Shown: positions 1-8,100 of the stretch, one piece after another | Layout of the letters: every line of letters begins with the position of its first letter | Numbering within the stretch: position 1 is the first letter of the stretch | Assembly (NCBI RefSeq): GCF_009829325.1 | Contig: NZ_VUOS01000034.1 | Location: 1 to 64,000 of the forward strand | DNA: 64,000 nucleotides | Reading direction: 5' to 3' | From: Nocardia sp. CY41 | GTDB taxonomy: Bacteria > Actinomycetota > Actinomycetes > Mycobacteriales > Mycobacteriaceae | The notes under the pieces: generated by a model | The model's database searches: none | Told to the model about the DNA's origin: nothing | What the model saw: the letters and a program-made list of their open reading frames with translations, nothing else | Translations under genes and position numbers: made by a program

Positions 1-105
1 ACCGCAATGGGCACCTACGTCACCAAAATCTGCCGCACCGAACTAGGCACCTACCCCGACTACGAACTCGCCCAACGCTATCGCGCATGGCTCGCCGCAG
101 CATGA
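1..105 (+). CDS. 3' end of an unrecognised gene
   Basis: An open frame enters from the left edge and stops at TGA 103-105. The visible 34 residues end in YELAQRYRAWLAAA. The fragment is too short to assign to a family, and no conserved motif is recognised. It could be the C-terminus of a larger protein or a chance frame. The next 240 bases hold no convincing gene on either strand. Confidence 0.35.
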   Translation, partial: TAMGTYVTKICRTELGTYPDYELAQRYRAWLAAA

Positions 106-343
106 CTTGACACAAATAGGAGCATCAGCCCCGGGGCCGCCTTCGCGATCTCGCGGTCGGGTCGGCGCAGTATCGCCTCTACGTGTTCGGCCTGCGGCGT
201 AGGCCCTTGAAAGGTGTCAGGGATGGCGTGTTCCACCGGAATCATCACCGAGCCCGAGCACCGCTCGCCCGCTGCGCCATCGCTCGGCATGCGAGGTCGG
301 TCGTACGCGAGGGAGCACGAACGGTCGAAACTTCGCGGACGGT

Positions 344-808
344 TCAGCGGTCGCGCAGCAACCGCAGCGACCGCACGAAGGCACTCGTCCGGTCGTCGAG
401 CGGCGCGAAGAACTCCGCGTCACACGCCTCGACCGCGACGATGGCCCGGTTGGCCAGTGCGACGCCGGTTTCGGTGGCGACCAGGGCCTTGGCCCGGCGA
501 TCGCTCGGATGGTCGCGGCGTTCGATCAAGCCCTTCTGCGCCAGCGCGCGCAGCACCTGAGAGGTCATCATCGGGTCGGTGGCGGCGTAGTCGGCCAGGT
601 CACGTTGCCGCACCGGATCCGCGCGGCCCGCCGCGAGATAGGTGAGCGACGCCAGCAGCACGAATTGCACGTGGGTCAGGTCGAAAGGGGCGAGCGCCGC
701 CCGCTGCGCGGCCTGCCAGCGATTGGTCACCTGCCACAACAGCAGACCGGGGCTTTCCTCGGCCGTGCCGAACCTGGAGCGCAGCTTTCCGTCCCCCGCC
801 TCGTGCAT
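344..808 (-). CDS. MarR family transcriptional regulator
   Basis: A 154-residue protein with the MarR winged-helix layout. Residues about 45-60 (DLTHVQFVLLASLTYL) fit the second helix of the family. The DNA-binding part includes DPMMTSQVLRALAQKGLIER, and the wing carries HPSDRRAKAL, matching the family's DxRxxxxxLT-type wing. MarR proteins are dimeric repressors that bind palindromes and respond to small ligands. The gene is last in a leftward operon behind an EVE protein and an SRPBCC protein, with its start 9 bases past the EVE stop. A perfect 30-bp palindrome at the operon head is a natural operator for it, so autoregulation is likely but inferred. The ligand is unknown. Confidence 0.88.
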   Translation of the reverse strand: MHEAGDGKLRSRFGTAEESPGLLLWQVTNRWQAAQRAALAPFDLTHVQFVLLASLTYLAAGRADPVRQRDLADYAATDPMMTSQVLRALAQKGLIERRDHPSDRRAKALVATETGVALANRAIVAVEACDAEFFAPLDDRTSAFVRSLRLLRDR

Positions 809-817
809 CGGCCTCCC

Positions 818-1390
818 TCACTCGTCCGTCATCGCCCGCGCGATCAGCGCGTAGTCGTGCGGGCTGAGTTCTACCAGGCCACGGCGCAGGATCATCCCCC
901 AATTCGGCGCCCTGGTGAACTCCAGGTCCCCGCGCAGCGCCTCGATCGGAGTCTCACGCGCCCCGGCTCGGTAGCTCACCGCACGCCGCCAGGGCTGGAA
1001 GCAGCCGCCGTCCTGCGGGCCGGCCTGCCAGGCCGGCCGGTCGTCGATGGCGCCGATCGCGGTGAACGAGCGCACCGGAGGTCCTGCGCGCATGCCCTCC
1101 CGTGGCGAGTAATAGACCAACCCGTCGCCGGGGCGCATGCGTTCCACCGCTGCGCGCTTGCCATGGTTGGCTTGCGCGATGCCCAACTCGACACCGCGCC
1201 GGACATGTTCCCTGGACACGACCGCCAGCCAATATCTCGTGTTCGGGCCGGAACAACCGCCGGCGGCGGCCGGACGCCCTCTCCGCTCCTGAGTCCCCGC
1301 CTCGGGGTGACCGGCCCCGCTCCGCCGCGCCTCGCCGACGCGGGAACCCGCCCCGGTGACGGCGGCGTCCGTCCCTCGCCCGTCGCTCAC
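818..1390 (-). CDS. EVE domain-containing protein
   Basis: A 190-residue protein whose C-terminal 140 residues form an EVE domain (YWLAVVSREHVRRG, then MRPGDGLVYYSPREGM, then APNWGMILRRGLVELS). EVE domains are PUA-related folds that bind modified bases in DNA or RNA, and some act in restriction or RNA-modification systems. The first 45 residues are low-complexity and rich in Gly, Arg and Ala, longer than usual, so the true start may lie further in. The GTG start at 1390 overlaps the stop of the SRPBCC gene (GTGA), which suggests translational coupling. The target base is unknown. Confidence 0.8.
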   Translation of the reverse strand: MSDGRGTDAAVTGAGSRVGEARRSGAGHPEAGTQERRGRPAAAGGCSGPNTRYWLAVVSREHVRRGVELGIAQANHGKRAAVERMRPGDGLVYYSPREGMRAGPPVRSFTAIGAIDDRPAWQAGPQDGGCFQPWRRAVSYRAGARETPIEALRGDLEFTRAPNWGMILRRGLVELSPHDYALIARAMTDE

Positions 1391-1809
1391 GCCGCGACCC
1401 CCTCGGCGACGGCGACCAGTGCGTCGAGGTCGGGTTGCACGGATCCGGCCAGGCCCGCGCCCAGGATCCTCGTCCACAGCCATCGCAGTGGTCCGTCGAT
1501 CGAGACGGTCACCGTGATCGTGGTGCCGCCCTCGGCGACGGTGACCTCGTGAGCGAAGGTGAGCCGCGCGCCGAGCAAACGGGAGACGTCGACGAACTCG
1601 CGGTCGGTGAGACGGGCGACGACGAACCGGATGTTCGGACCGCCCTTCGGCCGCAACGTCCCGGTGGCGCCCTCGGCGAACGGTCCTTCCAGGCGCACCC
1701 ACTCGATGTCGGTGTTCCATTCCGGCCAGGTGGCCATGTCCGCCCAGCGAGCGAAGAAGGCGCTCGGCGGCGCATCGGAGGTGGCGTGCGCGGTCGCGAT
1801 GATCGTCAT
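1387..1809 (-). CDS. SRPBCC family protein (polyketide cyclase/dehydrase-like)
   Basis: A 140-residue START-fold protein starting MTIIATAHATSDAPPSAFFARWADMATWPEWNTDIEW in outline: a helix-grip opening followed by the family's WPxWNxxI element. Alternating hydrophobic strands follow to the end. SRPBCC proteins bind hydrophobic ligands in a deep pocket, some enzymatically. I chose ATG 1809 because it fits the family N-terminus and because the start codon abuts the 30-bp palindrome; an upstream in-frame start near 1944 would run through that element and into the divergent gene. It is first in the SRPBCC-EVE-MarR operon, so repression should shut down all three genes. Ligand not predictable. Confidence 0.8.
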   Translation of the reverse strand: MTIIATAHATSDAPPSAFFARWADMATWPEWNTDIEWVRLEGPFAEGATGTLRPKGGPNIRFVVARLTDREFVDVSRLLGARLTFAHEVTVAEGGTTITVTVSIDGPLRWLWTRILGAGLAGSVQPDLDALVAVAEGVAA

Positions 1810-1838
1810 GCATTTAGTATGCGCGCATACTAAATGCA
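1809..1838. promoter_or_regulatory. Perfect 30-bp palindrome, likely MarR-type operator
   Basis: Positions 1809-1823 read TGCATTTAGTATGCG and 1824-1838 are its exact reverse complement, with no spacer. The element begins at the first base of the SRPBCC start codon and lies between the divergent SRPBCC operon and mycoredoxin gene. It is AT-rich at its flanks in a very GC-rich setting. MarR dimers typically bind 16-20 bp palindromes of this kind, and the regulator in the operon is the obvious candidate. The pairing of site and protein is inference. Confidence 0.7.
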
Positions 1839-1903
1839 GGCGCAAGACCCTCCGAAAAGGTTCGAGTTGGAACAGTGAACGGCTCTCCGGCGTTGCAGTG
1901 TCC

Positions 1904-2161
1904 GTGACTGACGCGAATCCCACCCTGACGATGTACTCGACCACCTGGTGCGGCTATTGCCGCAGGCTCAAGAAGCAGCTGGACGAGGCGGGCATCACCT
2001 ACGTCGAGATCGACATCGAGGACGACCCGGCGTCGGCCGAATTCGTCGGCAGCGTGAACGGGGGCAACCACGTCGTGCCCACCGTGAAGTTCGCCGACGG
2101 CTCCACCGCGACGAACCCGTCGCTGGCGACCGTCAAGCAGGTCCTCGCCGGACTGTCCTGA
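1904..2161 (+). CDS. mrx1: Mycoredoxin-1 (glutaredoxin-like, mycothiol-dependent)
   Basis: An 85-residue glutaredoxin-fold protein with the redox motif TTWCGYCRRLKK, the mycoredoxin CGYC active site. Downstream it carries the cis-Pro element GNHVVPTVKFADGS, close to mycobacterial Mrx1. Mycoredoxin reduces mycothiol-protein mixed disulfides, working with mycothiol and mycothione reductase in the cytoplasm. GTG 1904 gives the family length; GTG 1898 is also in frame. Its neighbours nudC, K+ channel and adnBA follow the order around Rv3198A in M. tuberculosis, which supports orthology. It converges with nudC across a strong hairpin. Confidence 0.9.
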   Translation: MTDANPTLTMYSTTWCGYCRRLKKQLDEAGITYVEIDIEDDPASAEFVGSVNGGNHVVPTVKFADGSTATNPSLATVKQVLAGLS

Positions 2162-2169
2162 TCAGCCGA

Positions 2170-2197
2170 CGCGCGCGGGTCGCATCGCCCGCGCGCG
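2170..2197. terminator. Bidirectional terminator-like hairpin
   Basis: A perfect 10-bp inverted repeat, CGCGCGCGGG at 2170-2179 and CCCGCGCGCG at 2188-2197, with an 8-base loop. It sits exactly between the stop codons of the convergent mrx1 and nudC genes. There is no T-tract, as is usual in GC-rich actinobacteria. Confidence 0.6.
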
Positions 2198-2203
2198 GAT
2201 GCG

Positions 2204-3109
2204 CTAGTCGAGCGCGGCCCAGGATTCGATGATGGTGCGAGCGATCGAGATCGAACCGGGCAGCAGCAGCTGGGCGCCCTCACCCCGCTTCGACCAGTCG
2301 CCCACCGCCAGCGCTTCGCGCACCTGCGCGCGCGTGAACCAGGCGGCCTCGGCGATCTCCCCGTCGGAGAAGACGAGCGGCTGTTCGGGATCGGCGACCG
2401 CCGCGAAGCCCAGCATGAGCGAGCGCGGGAACGGCCACGGCTGGCTGCCCAAGTAGCTGATCTCGCGCACGTCGAGACCGACTTCCTCGCGCATCTCCCG
2501 CTCCACGCAGCGCTCCAGCGACTCGCCCGCCTCGACGAATCCGGCCAGCAGCGAGAACAGCGATTCGGGCCAGGCGTGCTGGCGGGCGAGCAGCGCCCGG
2601 TCGCCGCCGTCGTGGATCAAGCAGATCACCGCCGGATCGATGCGCGGGAACTCCTCGTAGCCGCTCTCGGTGACGCGCGACCAACCGCCCTTCGCCGAGG
2701 TGGTCACCGTGCCGTCCGCGCCGTGGAAACCGGCCTTGTCGTGCCAGTTCAGCAGCGCGATCGCGGTGGACAGCAACCCGGCGGTGCGGTCGTCGACGGC
2801 GCCGCCCGCCAGCACGCGCAAGTCGGTGAGCGTGCCCTCCAGCTCCGGATCGCGCACCGCCCAGAGATGGATGCCGTCCTCGACCCCCAGGAATACCGCG
2901 GCCGGGCTCGGCTCCGCGGACAACTCCAGGGCCGGTTCCAGGAGCAGCACACCGTCCTCCAAGCGCACCTGCCCGCGGCGGTCGACCCGCAATAGTTTCG
3001 CGTCGGCCCAGCCCTCCTTCAGAGCCTGCGCATCACCCCGGATCAGCTCGGCGCGATCGATCACGGAACGGGACAGCAACGGAACACCATTGAGCTGAAA
3101 AGCCGGCAC
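2204..3109 (-). CDS. nudC: NAD(H) diphosphatase NudC (Nudix hydrolase)
   Basis: A 301-residue protein with the Nudix box GFVEAGESLERCVEREMREE about residue 190 and, just after it, the NudC-specific SQPWPFPRS array. NudC cleaves NADH and NAD+ to NMN(H) and AMP and can remove NAD caps from RNA. The zinc-ribbon region seen in E. coli NudC has lost its cysteines here: the segment around DKAGFHGADG shows none, so a zinc site is not expected. The N-terminal part (residues 1-130) is the diverged NudC-like N-domain. It converges with mrx1 and lies 46 bp downstream of the potassium channel start-to-stop junction in the conserved mycobacterial gene order. Confidence 0.9.
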   Translation of the reverse strand: MPAFQLNGVPLLSRSVIDRAELIRGDAQALKEGWADAKLLRVDRRGQVRLEDGVLLLEPALELSAEPSPAAVFLGVEDGIHLWAVRDPELEGTLTDLRVLAGGAVDDRTAGLLSTAIALLNWHDKAGFHGADGTVTTSAKGGWSRVTESGYEEFPRIDPAVICLIHDGGDRALLARQHAWPESLFSLLAGFVEAGESLERCVEREMREEVGLDVREISYLGSQPWPFPRSLMLGFAAVADPEQPLVFSDGEIAEAAWFTRAQVREALAVGDWSKRGEGAQLLLPGSISIARTIIESWAALD

Positions 3110-3155
3110 GCTTCGAGACTATCGCGCCCGAGCTACCGCCCGGCTCCCGGTGGGG

Positions 3156-4220
3156 TCACTTACCCGCCCGGCGGATGTACAGCAGTTTGTCGCCGGCGTC
3201 GACCGCGTCGACTTCCGGCTCGCCCACCCGGTACAGCACCCCGTTGCGCACCACGCCGAGGACGATGTCGCTGAGATGTCGTGGCGAACCGCCGATCTCG
3301 GACGACTCCACCTCGCGCTCCGCGACGGCGAATCCTTCCTCCGGGGTGAGCAGGTCTTCCATCATCTCCACGACCGTGGGCGTGGTGGTCGCGATGCCGA
3401 GCAACCGGCCCGCCGTCTCCGACGACACCACCACCGAGTTCGCGCCGGACTGCCGCACCAGGTGGGTGTTCTCCGCCTCCCGGATCGACACCACGATCTT
3501 GGCGGCCTTGTTCAGTTCCCGGGCGGTCAGAGTGACCAGCACGGCCGTGTCGTCTCGATTGGTGGCGACCACCACCGACTCCGCATGCTGCACGCCGGCC
3601 AGCCGGAGCACGTCGGATTGGGTAGCCGACCCGTGCACCGTGACCAGGCCGGCGTTCGCGGCCGCCTCCAACGCGACCACGTCGGTGTCGACCACCACGA
3701 TGTCGGCGGGCTGCACTCCGTCGCCGAGCATGGCGTCGATCGCGGTCCGCCCCTTCGTGCCGTATCCGACGACCACGGTGTGATTGCGCACGGTGTGCCT
3801 CCATCGCTGAATCTTGAAAGCCTGCCGGGAACGTTCGGTCAGCACGCCCAATGTGGTTCCGACCAGGACGATCAGGAACAGGATGCGCAGCGGGGTGATG
3901 ATGACGATGTTCGCCAGCCGCGCCTCGGGCGTCACCGGATGGATGTCGCCGTATCCGGTGGTCGACAGCGACACCGTCGCGTAATAGAACGCGTCGAGGA
4001 ACGACAGTTCGTTACCCGAGTTGTCGTGGTAGCCCGCGCGCCCGAGATACACCACCAGCGCGGCCAGGAACAGCAACGTCGTCGCGAACAGCACGCGCCT
4101 GGTCAGCGAGATCCACGGGCTGCTCTGCACTTCCGGGATGCGCAGCACCCCGACCAAGGCGAAATCGGGACGGCTGGCCAGCCCCAGGCCGCGCGCTCGC
4201 TCACCGAACACCGGACGCAC
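3156..4220 (-). CDS. Potassium channel with RCK (TrkA-N/TrkA-C) domains
   Basis: A 354-residue two-TM channel protein. The first membrane helix is near residues 40-60 (VLFATTLLFLAALVVYLG). The pore helix and selectivity filter follow as YYATVSLSTTGYGDIHP, and the second helix is IVIITPLRILFLIVLVG. After that comes a Rossmann RCK domain beginning TVVVGYGTKGRTAIDAML, then a TrkA-C domain ending at the C-terminus. Such channels conduct K+ and are gated by ligands on the cytoplasmic RCK ring. The start is GTG 4220; no strong ribosome site is visible. It corresponds in order and architecture to Rv3200c of M. tuberculosis. Confidence 0.9.
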   Translation of the reverse strand: MRPVFGERARGLGLASRPDFALVGVLRIPEVQSSPWISLTRRVLFATTLLFLAALVVYLGRAGYHDNSGNELSFLDAFYYATVSLSTTGYGDIHPVTPEARLANIVIITPLRILFLIVLVGTTLGVLTERSRQAFKIQRWRHTVRNHTVVVGYGTKGRTAIDAMLGDGVQPADIVVVDTDVVALEAAANAGLVTVHGSATQSDVLRLAGVQHAESVVVATNRDDTAVLVTLTARELNKAAKIVVSIREAENTHLVRQSGANSVVVSSETAGRLLGIATTTPTVVEMMEDLLTPEEGFAVAEREVESSEIGGSPRHLSDIVLGVVRNGVLYRVGEPEVDAVDAGDKLLYIRRAGK

Positions 4221-4750
4221 CCGTCATCTCGTCGCTCGTGTCGGTCATCCCCGGTATTCCTTGTCCCTCCGGCACAGCAGGGGAGCCTACTGTGTTTGGT
4301 TCTCCAGCGCTGTGTCGGTTTGCCGCGACTACGTCGCGGCGTGTTCGCGGCCCCTGGTGGCTCGCTCGGAAGACGTGGTTGCGGTGCGCGGGGGCGTCGG
4401 CGCTCGAACTCGTATGTGGGCATGCTGTCGAAGCGGCTGTCCGTCGAGTCGTCGCGTTCGCCGCTTTCGCGGTCGCCACTCGAAGGAAGCCGAACCGCGA
4501 ACGGCTGATGCACAGGGGATGCATAGGGATCGCTTCGCTTGAAACCCGCGGCGGGGTCGAGCAGGGCTCGTGTGCGGTCGGAGATCGAGACATGGCACGG
4601 TCGTCGGCCCTCCGGCTCATGCGAAGGGCGCCTGGTCGGTATCGCACGGCACGAGAAGGCTTGTTCGGCGGACGTGCGGTGTATCGGGGGCCCGCGAGGC
4701 TGCGGGTGGCCCGGGTTCGACGCGCAGCGGCGTAGATGTGAGGGTGCCTC
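4221..4750. other. Intergenic region, no gene seen
   Basis: This 530-base stretch separates the leftward K+ channel gene and the rightward DoxX-like gene. Open frames here on both strands have no recognisable domain and biased, Arg-rich composition typical of shadow frames. One small hairpin (GCCGCGAC / GTCGCGGC at 4322-4340, 3-base loop) is present. Promoters for both flanking genes are expected here, but no clear sigma consensus was found. Confidence 0.5.
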
Positions 4751-5164
4751 ATGGCTGAAAATTCGCTGACATCCGTATCCGACGACGGGCGGCGGCCTGC
4801 GCTGGTCCTCGCCGGCCTGCTGTTCGGGGCCGGAGTGTTGCATTTCGTCCGGCCGAAGCCTTTCGATTCGATCGTGCCGCGCTTCCTGCCCGGCAAGGCT
4901 CGTGACTACACCTACGCTTCCGGCGTGGCCGAGATCGGCGTCGCCGCCGCCCTGGCGATCCCGCGTACCCGCAGCTTCGGCGGACGGATCGCGGCGCTGC
5001 TGTTCATCGCGGTGTTCCCGGCCAACGTGCAGTTCACCGCGGACATGCTGGCCAGCGAGAAAGCGCCGCGGTTGCTGAAAGCCGGCTCGGTCCTGCGGCT
5101 GCCGCTGCAAATCCCGCTGATCACTCAGGCGCTGGCGGTGAGCCGGCGGGCGCGGCGTTCCTGA
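4751..5164 (+). CDS. DoxX-like membrane protein
   Basis: A 137-residue protein with three or four hydrophobic segments (ALVLAGLLFGAGVLHF, GVAEIGVAAALAI, IAALLFIAVFPANVQF). FDSIVPRFLPG and the small-helix spacing match the DoxX/DUF-type four-helix membrane family. The biochemical role of this branch is not known; some relatives help detoxify reactive species. The start ATG 4751 is preceded by GAGGGTG. The last 44 bases overlap the 3' end of adnB on the other strand, so the two transcripts are antisense at their ends. Confidence 0.7.
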   Translation: MAENSLTSVSDDGRRPALVLAGLLFGAGVLHFVRPKPFDSIVPRFLPGKARDYTYASGVAEIGVAAALAIPRTRSFGGRIAALLFIAVFPANVQFTADMLASEKAPRLLKAGSVLRLPLQIPLITQALAVSRRARRS

Positions 5165-8100
5165 TCAGCTCGGCCAGTTCCTCCGGACCGGCCAGGTTCA
5201 CCGGCGCGATGGTCCGCCCGGTGCACACGTAGTGGAACGCGGCGCCGATCCGGTGCAGCATCTCGTGCTCCGGCCGTCCTTCCCGCGCGGCCATCAACCG
5301 CGCCCAGGCCAGGCGATAGACGGCCAGCTGCATGGCGACCGCCGGTTCCTCGGCGGCGCCGGGTTCGGCGCCGGTCTTCCAGTCGACGACGATCCAGCGC
5401 CCGCCCGGTTCGGCGAACACCGCATCCATCCGGCCGCGGATCACGGTGCCCGCGATCGAGGTCTCGAACGGGATCTCGACCTCGATCGGGCTGCGATCGG
5501 CCCAGCGAGAATTCAGGAACGCCTGCTGCATCGCGGTCAGCTCGGCGTCCAGCCCCGCGTCGGCCGCGCCGCTGTCGGCCGCCCCCGGCAACTCGTCCAG
5601 ACCCAGCAGTCGCGTGGAGCCGAACCACCGCTGCACCCAGGCGTGGAAGGCGGTACCGCGACGGGCCAGCGGGTTCGGCGGGTAGGGCAACGGGCGACGC
5701 AGGCGAGCGGCGAGTCGCGCCGGGTCGGCGCGCAGCTCGACCAGGGCGGTCGCCGCGATCTGTCCGGGTAGCTCGACCTCCTCGGCGGCCGTCGCGGCCG
5801 CCTGGTGCTCGGCCAGCAGGGCATCGACATCGGCGGCCCAGCCTTCGGGATCGTCGGGATCCGGGGCGGGCTGGATGTGCTCCGGCCGATACGGGTCCTC
5901 GGGTGGCGGCGGCGCGAAGCCGGTCGCGGCGAATGCACGGTCGTCGGACAGGTACTCCTCGACCGGGTCGGGTCCCGGGCCGAAGTAGGGCTCGAGGTCC
6001 GCGTAGGGGTCGGCGTACTCGGTTGCCGTGAAATCCGCGAAATCCTCGGGCGGATACTCATCGTCGGGCGGGTAGTAGAACGGTTCATCCGCTGAACCAC
6101 CCGTCTGGTCGCCAGGCGGAAGGTAGATCGCTCGGCTCGCGGGCTTAAGCGCGTCGCGCGACGGGGACGAAGCCGCTGCGTCCATGAAGCTCGGATCATC
6201 GTCGGCGGGTGCAGAGCGGTCCTGGGTCCGGCGGTTCGGGCCCGCACCGGGCTCTTGATCGCCGCGTCCGGCATCGGCGGGGCGGGCGCGGAGGTCGGCG
6301 AGGGCGGCGCGGACCAGCGCGGCGCCCTGTTCGATCGGGTCGCGGCGGGTGCTGAGCGGGTCGCGGGGCCACTCGGCGGTTGCGGGGTTGTCGGTGAACG
6401 GGTTGACGGCGTCGGCGGCGGGCGGGTCGTCCCAGCGGTCGATTGTGAGGACGCCGTGCGCCGGGCTGCCGGTGTCGTCGTTCGCGTGCTTCAGTTCCAG
6501 CAGGAAGTCCGAGGGGCCCTTCGGGGTATTGCCGGTCTCCGCCCAGTAGTGCGCCGAAACCAGCAGCACACGTTCGGTTCTGGTGAGCGCGACGTAGAAC
6601 AGGCGACGTTCTTCGTCGATCCGGCGGCGCTCCAGCGCTTCCTTGTGCGCCTTGATCGCGCGATCGAGGTCCGCCCGGTCGTACAGGTCGGTGAGATCGA
6701 GCACCGGCACGCCCTCGGCCGCGTCGTCCTGCTGACGGTCTCCCCGCAGCGAGGTCGGCAGCTCGGCGAGCGCACCCAGCCACGTGCCGGAACCGACCTT
6801 GGACGGGAACACGCCCTCCACCACGTGCGGGACCGCCACGATCTCCCATTCCAAGCCTTTGGCGGCGTGCACGGTCAACACCTGCACCCGGTCCTTGGCG
6901 ACCTCGACCTCGCCGGGCTCCAGTCCGTTCTCGACCTCCTCCGCGGCGGCGAGGAACGCGAGTAACCCGCCGATCGAGGCGCCGGTGTCCGCGGCGTACC
7001 CGGCCACCACCTCGGCGAACGCGTCCAGATGCTCGCGCCCGGCTCCGGTGCCCGCCATGGCGCGCCGGGTCTGGGTCTCCACCCCCACGCCGATGGTGCG
7101 CTCGACGTCGGCGACCAACTCCGCCAGCGGCTGCCCGCTGCGTTCGCGCAAGGCGGCCAGCTCCCGGCCCAGCGCCTCGATACGGGCGAAGCCTGCGGGC
7201 GAATAGTTCTCCGCCGGACCGGGATCCGCGATCGCGTCGGCCAACCCGGCCTGTTCGGCGGGCTCCGGCGCCACTTCGCGCAACGCCTCGTCCAGCGCGG
7301 CGCCGTCGGTGATCTCGGCCGGGCCCTCCGACCCCGGACGCCGGATGGACAGGTCCCTGGCGCGCCGGGCGAGCGCGGCGATGTCGGCGACTCCGATGCG
7401 CCAGCGCGCGCCGGTCAGCACGCGCATGCCCGCGCTGCCCGACCCCGGTTCGGCGATCAACCGCAGGGTGGCGACGATGTCGGCGACCTCCGGTGTGGCG
7501 AGCAACCCGCCGAGCCCGACGATCTCCACCGGCAGTCCTCGCGCGCGTAGCGCTTCCGCGAGCGGCGCGGCATCGGCATTACGACGCACCAGTACCGCCG
7601 ACGTGGGCGGCTGCTGTTGCGCCGCCCGCCGGGCTGCCCACTCCGCGGCGATCCGCTCGGCCACCCACTCCCGTTCGGCGGCCACGGTCTCGGTCGACGC
7701 CAGCGCGACCATTCCCGGCCCGGCGTCTGGTTTGGCCCGCAACGCGTCGACCGTCACGCCGCCGCCCTCCAGCGCCTTGCGCCGCAATGGTTCCGCGACG
7801 AGATTGGCCAGCGCCAGCGCTTCCGGCGGATTGCGCCAGCTGGTCAGCAACGCCAGCGTCGGAGCGGGCACGCCCGCCGCGCTGGGGAAGTCGGTGGCGA
7901 ACCGGGGCAGATTCGCCGCCGAAGCGCCGCGCCAGCCGTAGATCGACTGCATCGGGTCGCCGACGGCGGTCACGGCAAGGCGCTGGGCTTCGTGCGGGCC
8001 CGGGGTGTGGTCGCGTCGCCGAGGTGCGGCGTGCGGGTCGTGCGCACCGGCAAACCTCGGTTGCCCTGCTCTTTCCGTATCGACGTCGAGGTCGTGCCGC

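Noticed and set aside
78..290. 70-codon leftward frame before the MarR gene
   Set aside because: No ribosome site or recognisable motif; too short to support.
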